A stretch of DNA of 64,000 nucleotides from Micromonospora sp. WMMD1120 (GTDB taxonomy: Bacteria; Actinomycetota; Actinomycetes; Mycobacteriales; Micromonosporaceae): contig NZ_JARUBO010000005.1 in the NCBI RefSeq assembly GCF_029626235.1, positions 5,676,001 to 5,740,000 of the forward strand, in the 5' to 3' direction. Positions 29,788 to 38,024 of this stretch are shown piece after piece; within the stretch, counting starts at the first letter, position 1, and every line of letters starts with the position of its first letter. The notes beneath the pieces were generated by a model. The model ran no database searches and was not told where the DNA came from. It saw only the letters and a program-made list of their open reading frames with translations. The position numbers and the translations under genes are program-made.

Positions 29788-31488
29788 TCAGTCCGCCGGC
29801 CCGGTGGTGGCGAGGGCGACCACCGGGCCGAGGACGAACACCGCCGGCGGACCGATGCCCTCCCGGGCGGCGAGCGCGCCGATCTCGTCCAGCCGGGCGG
29901 GCACCGCGCGTTGGTCGGGCAGCCCGGCGTCCTGCACGGCGAGCACCGGGGTCTCCGGCGCGCGGCCGTGCTCGATCAGCGCCGCGGCGATCTTGGCGAT
30001 GGTGTCGACGGCCATCAGCAGGACGACGGTGCCCCGGGCCCGGGCCAGCGCCGCCCAGTCGACGAGCGAGTCGGGGTGCCCGGGCGGCAGGTGCCCGGAG
30101 ACCACCGTGACGTCGTGCGCCACCCCCCGGTGGGTCACCGGGACGCCGGCCAGGGCCGGCGCGGCGATCGCGCTGCTCACCCCGGGCACCACGGTGACCG
30201 GCACACCGGCCGCCCGGCACGCCTGCACCTCCTCGTGGCCGCGTCCGAAGACGTACGGGTCGCCACCCTTGAGCCGGACCACCCGGCGGCCCGCCTTGGC
30301 GTGCGAGACCAGGGCCGCGTTGATCGCCTCCTGGGCCATCGACGGGCCACGGGGCACCTTGGCGGCGTCGACCACCAGCACGTCGGGCCGTAGATCGGCG
30401 AGCAGTCCCTGCGGGGCGAGCCGGTCGACCACCACCACGTCCGCGGCGTCGAGGAGCGCCCTCGCGCGTACCGTGATCAGGTCGTCGGGCCCCGGCCCGC
30501 CACCGACCACCGCCACCGAACCGGGCTCGGACCCGTGGTGGTGATGGTCGTGCCCGTGGTGGTGATGGTGGTGGTGGCCGACCGGGTCGTCGGGGTGGTC
30601 GTGTGGTTGTTGCGGGCGGCCGACCTTGTCGGCGAAGCCCGGCATCAGCACCCGGTACGCGCAGGTGTCGCAGTTCATCCGGATGTCCCCGCCCAGCGCC
30701 TCGGCGTAGCGCTCGCGCACCAGGTCGGCGAGGGCGTCGCAGTCGCCGATCACCTCGGCGACGCGGACGTCCAGCTCGGGGTGGGCGGCGGCGTACTCGG
30801 CCGACTGGGCCGCGATGCGGTCCGGCAGCACGCCGGCGAACAGGAAGTACGGCGCGACCACGATGCGTCGCGCGCCGAGGCGGCGCAACCGCTCCAGCAC
30901 CGCCGGGACCGACGGTTCGGCGAGCGAGATGAACCCCGGCTCGACGCCGGCGTAGCCGCGTCCCTCCCAGAGCAGCCGGGCGACCTTGGCGACCTCGGCG
31001 TTGGCGTCCGGGTCGGTGGACCCCCGCCCGATCAACGCGACCCACGTGCCGGCCCGGCCGGCGTCCGCCAGCTCCGTGCCGGCTCGGTCGGCGTCCGCCA
31101 GCTCCGTGCCGGCCCGGTCGGCGCCGGCCAGGGCGGCGTCGATGCGCTCCTCCAGGGCCGTGTGCAGCAGCGGGTGCGGGCCGAGCGGGCGGCCGTAGCG
31201 GTAGGTCAGCCCGGGGTGGCGCTGCTGCTCCCGAGCCATCGCGGCGGGGATGTCGCCCTTGCCGTGCCCGGCGCCGGTGAGCACCAGCGGCAACGCCACC
31301 AGCGCCCGGTGTCCGCGTCCGACGAGCGCGCCGACCGCGTCGGTCAGCGGCGGACGGGACAGCTCGATGAAGCCGCCCTCGACGTCGCCGACGTCCGCGC
31401 GGCGGCGTACCCGGTCGACGAGGGCGGCGAACTGGTCGACCCCGGCCGCGCTGCGCGTGCCGTGCCCGACGATGACCAACGCGGTCAT
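29788..31488 (-). CDS. CbiX-like chelatase fused to uroporphyrinogen-III C-methyltransferase
   Basis: A 566-residue bifunctional protein. Residues 1-255 are a CbiX-type sirohydrochlorin cobalt/ferrochelatase of the two-repeat kind (VIVGHGTRSAAGVDQF start, GAGHGKGDIP; second half VALIGRGSTDPDANAE). Residues 290-330 form a linker with a run of 7 His followed by GHD and 4 His, likely a metal store. Residues 335-566 are the SUMT/CobA methyltransferase, with GGGPGPDDLITVRA, RLKGGDPYVFGRGHEEV and VPGVSSAIAAPALAGVPVT. It would convert uroporphyrinogen III to precorrin-2 and insert cobalt or iron after oxidation; no CysG-type dehydrogenase is fused. A 10-residue repeat (ADRAGTELAD) lies in the first domain. 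The ATG shares ATGA with cobH. It is the last gene of the operon. Confidence 0.88.
   Translation of the reverse strand: MTALVIVGHGTRSAAGVDQFAALVDRVRRRADVGDVEGGFIELSRPPLTDAVGALVGRGHRALVALPLVLTGAGHGKGDIPAAMAREQQRHPGLTYRYGRPLGPHPLLHTALEERIDAALAGADRAGTELADADRAGTELADAGRAGTWVALIGRGSTDPDANAEVAKVARLLWEGRGYAGVEPGFISLAEPSVPAVLERLRRLGARRIVVAPYFLFAGVLPDRIAAQSAEYAAAHPELDVRVAEVIGDCDALADLVRERYAEALGGDIRMNCDTCAYRVLMPGFADKVGRPQQPHDHPDDPVGHHHHHHHGHDHHHHGSEPGSVAVVGGGPGPDDLITVRARALLDAADVVVVDRLAPQGLLADLRPDVLVVDAAKVPRGPSMAQEAINAALVSHAKAGRRVVRLKGGDPYVFGRGHEEVQACRAAGVPVTVVPGVSSAIAAPALAGVPVTHRGVAHDVTVVSGHLPPGHPDSLVDWAALARARGTVVLLMAVDTIAKIAAALIEHGRAPETPVLAVQDAGLPDQRAVPARLDEIGALAAREGIGPPAVFVLGPVVALATTGPAD
31046..31130 (-). 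repeat. 30-bp in-frame tandem repeat within the CbiX domain
   Basis: A 30-base unit occurs at 31046-31075 and 31076-31105 (two differences) and partly a third time to 31130. It encodes ADRAGTELAD-like decapeptides that lengthen a loop between the two CbiX half-domains. Confidence 0.75.
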
Positions 31489-32081
31489 GACTTCTCCTCG
31501 ACGTAGAGCAGGGCGTTGAGGGCGGCGGCGGCGACCGCCGAGCCACCCTTCTCCCCTACGTTGGACACGGCGGGCAGGCCGCTGGCCCGTAGCGCCGCCT
31601 TCGACTCGGCCGCGCCGACGAAACCGACCGGCAGACCGACGACGAGCGCCGGCGCGGCGTCGAGCGTGAGCAGTTCGACGAGCGCGGTCGGGGCGCAGCC
31701 GACGACCCAGACCGCGCCGGGACCGACCCGGTCCAGGGCGATCCGCACGGCCGCCGCCGAGCGGGTGATGCCGGCCGAGCGGCCCAGCTCGGCCGCGGCC
31801 GGCTCGGCGACCGGGCAGACCAGTTCCAGGCCGGCGCGGGTGATGCCGGCGGCCACCATCGCCACGTCGGTGACCACCGGCGCGCCGGCGCGCAGCGCGG
31901 CCAGCCCCGACTCCAGGGCGGCCTCGTCGCAGACGAGCTCGTCGACGTACGCGAGGTCGGCGCTGGCGTGCACCACCCGCTCGGTCACCGCCCGGCTCAG
32001 CGGCGGCAGGTGCGACAGGTCGACCCGCTCGCGCAGGATGCGGTACGACTCGACCTCGATCGGGTGCGCCACCCGGCTCAT
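31485..32081 (-). CDS. cobH: Precorrin-8X methylmutase
   Basis: A 198-residue CobH/CbiC enzyme that moves the C11 methyl to C12, making hydrogenobyrinate or its cobalt form. The N-terminus HPIEVESYRILRERVDLSHL and the segments AGITRAGLELVCPVAEP and GLPVGFVGAAESKAAL are typical; the catalytic His is expected in ERVVHASADLAYVDE. Length is normal (about 200). The ATG follows GGAGGAAA and shares ATGA with the ferredoxin gene; an upstream in-frame ATG would lengthen the protein without support. Confidence 0.93.
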   Translation of the reverse strand: MSRVAHPIEVESYRILRERVDLSHLPPLSRAVTERVVHASADLAYVDELVCDEAALESGLAALRAGAPVVTDVAMVAAGITRAGLELVCPVAEPAAAELGRSAGITRSAAAVRIALDRVGPGAVWVVGCAPTALVELLTLDAAPALVVGLPVGFVGAAESKAALRASGLPAVSNVGEKGGSAVAAAALNALLYVEEKS

Positions 32082-32272
32082 CGGTTTCCTCCACTGTCGA
32101 CGTCGACGGGGTCGAGCACGCGGATCGCGTCGACCGGGCAGATCTCCAGGCACTCCAGGCAGCCGGTGCAGCGGTCGGCGCGCACGGTCAGGCCCCCGGC
32201 GACCGGCCGGATGGCGTGCGTGGGGCAGGTCCGCAGGCAGGCGCCGCAGCCCTGGCAGGCGTCGATCCTCAC
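32078..32272 (-). CDS. Dicluster [4Fe-4S] ferredoxin within the cobalamin operon
   Basis: A 64-residue ferredoxin with two Cys-x2-Cys-x2-Cys-x3-Cys-Pro motifs: CQGCGACLRTCP (residues 6-17) and CTGCLECLEICP (residues 35-46). It therefore carries two [4Fe-4S] clusters. The GTG start shares GTGA with the cbiG-cobJ stop, and its own stop shares ATGA with cobH. The tight coupling places it in corrin synthesis. It may donate electrons to ring contraction, a precorrin reductase or cobalt reduction. No CobG or CobK was seen in the window, so its partner is not obvious. Confidence 0.9.
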   Translation of the reverse strand: MRIDACQGCGACLRTCPTHAIRPVAGGLTVRADRCTGCLECLEICPVDAIRVLDPVDVDSGGNR

Positions 32273-33993
32273 GAGCGCCACCGGTACCCCCGGGGTGTCA
32301 CCATCCGGCCGGCGACCAACCGGGTGTCGCTGTTGCCGACCACCACGACGCTGTACATGTCGACCACCGCCGGGTCGAGGGTGGCCAGTGTCGCCAGGTG
32401 CACCCGCTCGCCGGGGCGGCTGGCGTTGCGCACCACCCCGACCGGGGTGTCCGGCGGCCGGTACGCGCCGAGGATGCCGAGCGCCTTGCCGAGCTGCCAG
32501 TCCCGGACCCGGCTGCGCGGGTTGTAGAACAGCGTCACGAAGTCGCCCTCGGCGGCGGCGGTCACCCGCCGCTCGATGACCTCCCACGGGGTGTGCAGGT
32601 CGGACAGGCTGACGTAGGCGTGGTCGTGCCCGAGCGGCGCGCCGAGCAGCGCCCCGGCCGCGAGGGCGGCGGTCACCCCGGGCACGCCCACCACGTCGAT
32701 CCGGTCGTCGGCGTACTCCAGGGCGGGGCTGGCCATCGCGTACACCCCGGCGTCACCGGAGCCGATCAGCGCGACCGCCCGGCCGGCGGTGGCCTCGGCG
32801 ACGGCGGCGCGGGCCCGCGCCTCCTCCGCGCCCAGTCCGCTGGCGAGCACCCGGGTGCCGGGGCGCAGCACGTCGCGCACCTGGTCGAGGTACTGGTCCA
32901 GGCCGACCACCACTGCGGCGCGGCGCAGCTCGGCCACCGCGCGGGGGGCGCGCAGGTCGGGGGCTCCCGGGCCGAGGCCGACCACGGCCAGCCGGCCGCG
33001 CGGCGCGTGCCGGGCCACGGCCACCGTGGCCATGGCCGTCGCGGTCTTGCCCACCAGCAGCGTCGCGTCGCCCGACCGGCCGTCCGGGCCGAGCAGCGCC
33101 GCGGCCTCCGCCACGCTCGGCGTGCCGACCGCGGCGCGGACCACCTCGCTGGGATGCGGCACGTCGACCGCCGCCAGCCGCGTCGCCGGCCAGGTCACCA
33201 GGGGTACGCCGAGCGCGTCGGCGGTGTCGCGGATGCCCTCCTCGTCGGCCTTGATGTCGGCGCTGGCCAGGCAGCGCAGGCTCGCCGGGTCGAGGCCGGC
33301 CTCGGCGAGCACCCGGTGCAGCAGCCCGGCCACCTCCTCGGCGGGTACGCCCCGACTCGCGCCCACCCCGGCCACCAGCGACGGCGGGCGCAGCACCGCG
33401 GTCCGCCCGTCGAGCGGCACCACCCGGTCGGTGACCAGCAGCCGGTACCCACCACCGGACCCGGCGGGCGTTGCGGGTCGGACGTTCGGTGGCAGGGCCG
33501 GCAGCGGCCAGTCGGCGTCCGCGACCAGCTCGACCGGCTCGCCGTCGAGGATGGCGCGGGAGACCGCGGCGACCGCGCCCCGCACCGGCCAGCCGAGGGT
33601 GTCCAGACCCGGCAGGCCCACGGCGTCGGTGGCGGTGGTGATCACCGGCCGGGCGTCCAGCAGGGCGCCGACCCGCTCGGCGAGGTCGTTGCCGCCGCCG
33701 GCGTGCCCGCCGAGCAGCGCCACCGCGTGCCGGGCCGCCTCGTCGACCACCACCACCGCCGGATCGGTGCGCTTGTCGTCGAGCAGCGGCGCGAGGACGC
33801 GTACCACAGCGCCGGTGGCCAGGAACGCGATCACCGCGTCGCAGCGCGCCCAGGCGGCGCGCAGCGCGTCGGCGGCGGTGTCCGCCTCGACCAGGCGGGC
33901 GTGCGGCCAGGCGCTGGCCACCGTGTCGGCGTGCCGCCGGCCGGCGGCGGTGGCCGCCACCAGGCCGATGCGGGTCGGGGTCAGGTCGGGCAC
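32269..33993 (-). CDS. CbiG-CobJ fusion: cobalt-precorrin-5A hydrolase and C17-methyltransferase
   Basis: A 574-residue bifunctional enzyme. Residues 1-320 are CbiG-like: an N-terminal domain (RIGLVAATAAGRRHADTV), LLGGHAGGGNDLAERVG, and the C-terminal CbiG/CobE domain VAGVGASRGVPAEEV...CLASADIKADEEG. Residues 330-574 are the tetrapyrrole methylase CobJ/CbiH, with VVGLGPGAPDLRAPRAV, IGSGDAGVYAMASPALE and FYNPRSRVRDWQLGKA. CobJ/CbiH methylates C17 and contracts the ring; CbiG opens the delta-lactone and releases acetaldehyde. CbiG belongs to the early-cobalt route. The GTG start has GGGGAG upstream and overlaps the cobL gene by 13 bases. Confidence 0.9.
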   Translation of the reverse strand: MPDLTPTRIGLVAATAAGRRHADTVASAWPHARLVEADTAADALRAAWARCDAVIAFLATGAVVRVLAPLLDDKRTDPAVVVVDEAARHAVALLGGHAGGGNDLAERVGALLDARPVITTATDAVGLPGLDTLGWPVRGAVAAVSRAILDGEPVELVADADWPLPALPPNVRPATPAGSGGGYRLLVTDRVVPLDGRTAVLRPPSLVAGVGASRGVPAEEVAGLLHRVLAEAGLDPASLRCLASADIKADEEGIRDTADALGVPLVTWPATRLAAVDVPHPSEVVRAAVGTPSVAEAAALLGPDGRSGDATLLVGKTATAMATVAVARHAPRGRLAVVGLGPGAPDLRAPRAVAELRRAAVVVGLDQYLDQVRDVLRPGTRVLASGLGAEEARARAAVAEATAGRAVALIGSGDAGVYAMASPALEYADDRIDVVGVPGVTAALAAGALLGAPLGHDHAYVSLSDLHTPWEVIERRVTAAAEGDFVTLFYNPRSRVRDWQLGKALGILGAYRPPDTPVGVVRNASRPGERVHLATLATLDPAVVDMYSVVVVGNSDTRLVAGRMVTPRGYRWRS

Positions 33994-35264
33994 TGGCGCT
34001 CCCCGGTCAGGACGACCACCGGGTTGGTGGCCGCGAGGCGAATGGAACCGCCGGGCAGGTCGGCGAGGCGCGCGGCGGAGAGTTGGCTGCCCTCGACGGT
34101 GTAGCCGGCGGCGCGCAGCAGCCCCACGGCCGGCGCGACCCGGTCCAGCGCGGCCAGGGTGAGCACCACCCGCTCGGGCCGGCGGGCCAGCACGGCGGCC
34201 AGGACGTCGGGCCCACCCCCGCCGACGAAGACCGCGTCCGGCTCGGGCAGGTCGGCCAGCGCCGCCGGGGCGCGCCCGACGACGAGCCGGACGGTGACCG
34301 CGTGCGCGGCGGCGTTGGCGCGGATGGTCGCGCCGGCCGCCGGGTCGTGGTCGACGGCGAGCACCGCCGCGCCGAGCAGCGCGCACTCGATGCCGACCGA
34401 CCCGCTGCCCGCGCCGACGTCCCAGACCAGCCGGCCCAGCCGGGGGCGCAGCCGGGCGACGACGAGGGCGCGCACCTCCGACTTGGTGATCATGGAGTCG
34501 CGGTGGACGTACCGGTCCTCCGCCAGCGCCCAGCCGCCAGCCGGCGCGGCGGCGGGCTGGTTGTCCGCGCGCATTCCGCCGGGCGCGACCCGATCGGGCG
34601 CGGCGTCGTTGGACACCGCCCCGGCGGACCCGGCCTCCGTGGGCCCGGCGTCCGCGACGCTGAGCACGACGTGCGGGTCGGCCCAGGTCGCGGCGGCGGC
34701 CTGCGCGGCTGTCACCTCCCGGACCCGCTCGGCCTCGGTGCCCAGGTGCTCGGCGACCACGAGGCGGCGGGGCCAGCCGACCAGGCCGGCCCCCAGCTCG
34801 GCGGCGCCCACCCCGGGCGCGGTGAGCACCGCGACCAGCGGCAGCGCCCGGCAGGCGTTCACCGCCGGGCGCGGGTCGCGCCCGTGCGCGGTGACCACCG
34901 CGGCGCCGTCCCAGGGCAGACCGGCGCGGGCGAACGCGGCGGCCACACTGGACACCGCCGGCACCACCCGCAGCGGCAGCCCGGCCGCGCGCAGCCGCCG
35001 GACGATGCCGAACAGGCCGGGGTCCCCGCTGGCCAGCACCACGGCCGGCACTCCGGCGGCGACGGCCTCGGTCAGCCGGCGCAGGGCGGGGGCGAGCGGC
35101 CCGAGCGCGACGGTGTCCGCGCCCGCCGGCACCGCGACCGCGTTCAGGTGCCGGGCCGCACCCACCACCAGCCCGGCGGCGGCCAGCACCGGGGCGAGCG
35201 CGGGGTGCGGCGGCGCGCCTGCCGCGTCCAGGCCGACCACCGTCACCAGCTCGGCCCCGGTCAC
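33981..35264 (-). CDS. cobL: Precorrin-6Y C5,15-methyltransferase (decarboxylating), CbiE-CbiT fusion
   Basis: A 427-residue CobL. The first half is the CbiE tetrapyrrole methylase (TVVGLDAAG, LASGDPGLFGIVRRL, VPAVSSVAAAFARAG). The second half, from about residue 230, is the CbiT methyltransferase/decarboxylase (HRDSMITKSEVRALVVARLR, VWDVGAGSGSVGIECALLG, AVFVGGGGPDVLAAVLARRP). A 40-residue Ala/Gly/Pro-rich stretch lies between. I chose the GTG sharing GTGA with the cbiD stop; another GTG nine bases upstream is possible. It methylates C5 and C15 and removes the C12 acetate carboxyl. Confidence 0.93.
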   Translation of the reverse strand: MTGAELVTVVGLDAAGAPPHPALAPVLAAAGLVVGAARHLNAVAVPAGADTVALGPLAPALRRLTEAVAAGVPAVVLASGDPGLFGIVRRLRAAGLPLRVVPAVSSVAAAFARAGLPWDGAAVVTAHGRDPRPAVNACRALPLVAVLTAPGVGAAELGAGLVGWPRRLVVAEHLGTEAERVREVTAAQAAAATWADPHVVLSVADAGPTEAGSAGAVSNDAAPDRVAPGGMRADNQPAAAPAGGWALAEDRYVHRDSMITKSEVRALVVARLRPRLGRLVWDVGAGSGSVGIECALLGAAVLAVDHDPAAGATIRANAAAHAVTVRLVVGRAPAALADLPEPDAVFVGGGGPDVLAAVLARRPERVVLTLAALDRVAPAVGLLRAAGYTVEGSQLSAARLADLPGGSIRLAATNPVVVLTGERQCPT

Positions 35265-36412
35265 CCGGACCACCGGCCGGACGAGGCGACCACCTGGGAG
35301 CCGGCGAAGTCGACCATCGCCACGTCCACGGTGACGGTCGGCCCGGCGAAGCGGCGCAACACCTGGCGGACCCGCCGGCAGAGCAGGTCGCCGGCCGGGG
35401 CGAGCAGCCCGGCGGCCTCCCACAGCTCGTACGCGTGCCGCCCGGTGTTCGCCTCGGTCACGGCGGCGACGAGCGCCGGGTCACCGCCGGCCTCGGCGGT
35501 CACCGCGCCGAGCAGGGACAGGTCCACCTTCGAACGGGTGTAGTGGGTCATCAGGATGCCGGCGGCGAGTTTCGCCAGCTTGCCGGCCATGCCGACGAAG
35601 ACCACACCGGTCATCGCGTCCTCGACGGCGGCGGTGACCGCCGCGCCGGTGAAGTCGCCGACCTCGACGAAGCACACCTCGGGCAGCTCGGGCAGCAGCG
35701 CGCGGGCGGCCCGCTCGGTACGCCCACCGGTGCACAGCACCACCGTCCGCTCGCCCTGGGCGGCCATGACGTGCACGGCCTGCACCACGCTGGCCCGCCA
35801 GGAGGCGGTGGAGAACGGTCGGACGATCCCTGTGGTGCCGAGGATCGAGATGCCGCCGAGGATGCCGAGCCGGCGGTTGGTGGTCTTGCGGGCCATGATC
35901 TCGCCCCGAGGCACGCTGATCACGACGCGGACGCCGACCTCGCCGAGGTCGACCACCTCGGCCACCGCCTCGCCGATCATCCGACGCGGGGTGTCGTTGA
36001 TCGCCGGCCCGCCGACGGCGAGCCCGAGGCCGGGTTTGGTGACGGTGCCGACGCCGGCGCCGCCGGCCAGCCGCAGCCCGGGGGTGTCGGTCCAGTCCAC
36101 CGTGGCGGTCAGCTCGGCGCCGTGGGTGACGTCCGGGTCGTCCCCGGCGTCCTTGACCACCACCGCCTCGGCGCGGCTCGGTGGGGTGCCGGTCACCTCG
36201 CAGCGTTCGACGGGGAAACGGACCCGCCGTCCGGCGGGCAGTCCGATCTCCACCTCCGGCTGGGTTTCCCCGGTGACCAGCGCGGTGACGGCGGCCTTCG
36301 CCGCCGCCGTCGCGCACGCGCCGGTGGTCCAGCCGGTACGCAGCGCGGTGGGCCGGACCTTCGCGGTCCGTGGCAGGTCCGGCTCGCGCAGCGGTGGCTC
36401 GGGGTACGTCAT
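35261..36412 (-). CDS. cbiD: Cobalt-precorrin-5B C1-methyltransferase CbiD
   Basis: A 383-residue CbiD. The N-terminal family signature LRTGWTTGACATAAAKAAVT is clear, as are VGTVTKPGLGLAVGGPAIN, GGISILGTTGIVRPFS and the KLAKLAAGILMTHYTRSKVD block. It methylates C1 in the early-cobalt pathway, the role of CobF in the late-cobalt route; no CobF was seen. The ATG shares ATGA with the cobM stop, and its own stop overlaps the cobL start. Confidence 0.95.
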   Translation of the reverse strand: MTYPEPPLREPDLPRTAKVRPTALRTGWTTGACATAAAKAAVTALVTGETQPEVEIGLPAGRRVRFPVERCEVTGTPPSRAEAVVVKDAGDDPDVTHGAELTATVDWTDTPGLRLAGGAGVGTVTKPGLGLAVGGPAINDTPRRMIGEAVAEVVDLGEVGVRVVISVPRGEIMARKTTNRRLGILGGISILGTTGIVRPFSTASWRASVVQAVHVMAAQGERTVVLCTGGRTERAARALLPELPEVCFVEVGDFTGAAVTAAVEDAMTGVVFVGMAGKLAKLAAGILMTHYTRSKVDLSLLGAVTAEAGGDPALVAAVTEANTGRHAYELWEAAGLLAPAGDLLCRRVRQVLRRFAGPTVTVDVAMVDFAGSQVVASSGRWSG

Positions 36413-37254
36413 GGTGTGTGCCCCGGTGTGGCGGTCCCCCCGGTGCGGGCGCCGGTCTGGCGGCGCAGCTCGGCGCGGGCGGCCGGCTCGGCCCGGCGGA
36501 ACGTGTGGAAGTGCCCGGGGTGGTAGAGGTGCGAGCGGGTGCCCTCGGCGGCGAGAGCCGGCCCGACCAGGAACAGGGTGTGCTTCCACAGTTTGTGCTG
36601 CTTGACGGTGGCCTCCAGGGTGCCGACCGTGCAGCGCGCCACCAGCTCGTCCGGCCAGGTCGCCTGGTACGCCACCACGGCCGGGGTGTCCTCGGGGTAG
36701 CCCCCGGCCAGCAGCTCGGCCTGCACCTGCCCGGAGCGGGCGGCGGAGAGGAACAGCGCCATCGTGGTGCCGTGCCGGGCGAAGTCGCGGACCCGCTCGC
36801 CGGGCGGCATCGGGGTCTTGCCGCCCTCCAGGCGGGTGAGGATCACCGACTGGGCCACCTCGGGCACCGTCAGCTCCCGTCCGACGATCGCCGCGACGGC
36901 GGTGAACGAGGAGACCCCGGGCACGATCTCGACGGCCAGGCCGAGCGCCCGGCACAGGTCCAGTTGCTCCTGCACCGCGCCCCACAGCGCCGGGTCGCCG
37001 GAGTGGATCCGGGCCACCGTCAGGCCCCGGGCGGCGGCCCGCCGGTAGAGCGGGAGCACCCCCTCGATGGGCAGTTGCGACGAGTCGACGACCTCCGCGT
37101 CCGGGCGGGCGTGGCCGAGCACGTCTTCGTGCACCAGGCTGGCCGCCCAGATCACGATGTCCGCGTCGGCGATCACCCTGGCGGCCCGCAGGGTCAGCAG
37201 GTCCGCCGCTCCCGGGCCGGCCCCGACGAACCACACCTTGCCGTCGCTGGTCAC
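36409..37254 (-). CDS. cobM: Precorrin-4 C11-methyltransferase
   Basis: A 281-residue tetrapyrrole methylase of the CobM/CbiF type. Signatures: VWFVGAGPGAADLLTLRAAR, IWAASLVHEDVLGHARPDAE, ARIHSGDPALWGAVQEQLDL, VPGVSSFTAVAAIVGRELTV and RLEGGKTPMPPGERV. The C-terminal 35 residues (after GHFHTF) are extra and basic. The GTG shares GTGA with the cobI stop and follows GAGGAGGAAA. It transfers methyl from SAM to C11. Confidence 0.95.
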   Translation of the reverse strand: MTSDGKVWFVGAGPGAADLLTLRAARVIADADIVIWAASLVHEDVLGHARPDAEVVDSSQLPIEGVLPLYRRAAARGLTVARIHSGDPALWGAVQEQLDLCRALGLAVEIVPGVSSFTAVAAIVGRELTVPEVAQSVILTRLEGGKTPMPPGERVRDFARHGTTMALFLSAARSGQVQAELLAGGYPEDTPAVVAYQATWPDELVARCTVGTLEATVKQHKLWKHTLFLVGPALAAEGTRSHLYHPGHFHTFRRAEPAARAELRRQTGARTGGTATPGHTP

Positions 37255-38024
37255 AGCTTTCCTCCTCGGTGTTCGCGGCGGGCCGGGACCAGCAGCGTCG
37301 ACAGGTACGGCAGGTCGGCTCCGGTGTCGTCGACCGGGCCGATGTGTTCGCCGGGCAACCCCAGGGCGCGTCCGAGGACCGCGTCGGAGATCCGACCCTG
37401 CCGGCGCAGCTCGGCCAGCAGCTCCGGGTGCCGCCGCCACCCCTTGTAGACGACGACGGTGCCCGGCCCGGCGAGCGCGTCGGCGAACAGGGCCGGGCCG
37501 GCGGTGGCGGGCAGCAGGGTGAGCGGCTCGCGTCCCTCGCAGAGCGGGGTGCCGCTGCGCGCCGCCAGCTCCTGCATCGCGGTGACGCCGGGCACCGTCG
37601 CCACCCGTACCGCCGGGCGCAGCGCCCGCACGCTCTGCGCCAGGTAGCCGAAGGTGGAGTAGACGTTCGGGTCGCCGATGGTGGCGAACGCCAGGGACCG
37701 CGCGCCCGCGTCGACCGACTCGACGACCACCCGGGCCGCGTCGTCCCAGGCCGCCGTGCGTCGGGCGGTCACCCCACCCCTGTCGTCCAGGGCGAACGGC
37801 AGCCGGCGCAGCCGGTCCGCCGGGACGTGCGCGCGTACCGTCGCCTCGGCCCGCCCGGCGTCCGCGCCCGGCGGCGTCGGACCGGCGGTCGCCGGGGGTT
37901 CGGGCCGGTCCGCCATCACGGGTACGAAGACCAGGTCGGCCTCGCGCAGCAGCCGCACCGCCTTGACGGTGAGCAGTTCCGGGTCGCCGGGGCCGACCCC
38001 GATCCCGGTGAGCGTGGCGGTCAT
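37251..38024 (-). CDS. cobI: Precorrin-2 C20-methyltransferase
   Basis: A 257-residue CobI/CbiL enzyme that methylates C20 and commits precorrin-2 to corrin synthesis. Seen: LTGIGVGPGDPELLTVKAVR (SAM-site loop), AFATIGDPNVYSTFGYLAQ and VATVPGVTAMQELAARSGTP, all typical. The ATG shares ATGA with cobB, and the stop overlaps cobM. Confidence 0.95.
   Translation of the reverse strand: MTATLTGIGVGPGDPELLTVKAVRLLREADLVFVPVMADRPEPPATAGPTPPGADAGRAEATVRAHVPADRLRRLPFALDDRGGVTARRTAAWDDAARVVVESVDAGARSLAFATIGDPNVYSTFGYLAQSVRALRPAVRVATVPGVTAMQELAARSGTPLCEGREPLTLLPATAGPALFADALAGPGTVVVYKGWRRHPELLAELRRQGRISDAVLGRALGLPGEHIGPVDDTGADLPYLSTLLVPARREHRGGKL

Noticed and set aside
30537-30580. Possible simple-sequence or CRISPR-like repeat (GGTGGTGAT pattern)
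   Set aside because: It is the coding sequence of the histidine-rich linker in the CbiX-CobA fusion, with no spacer-repeat structure. No CRISPR array was seen anywhere in the window.
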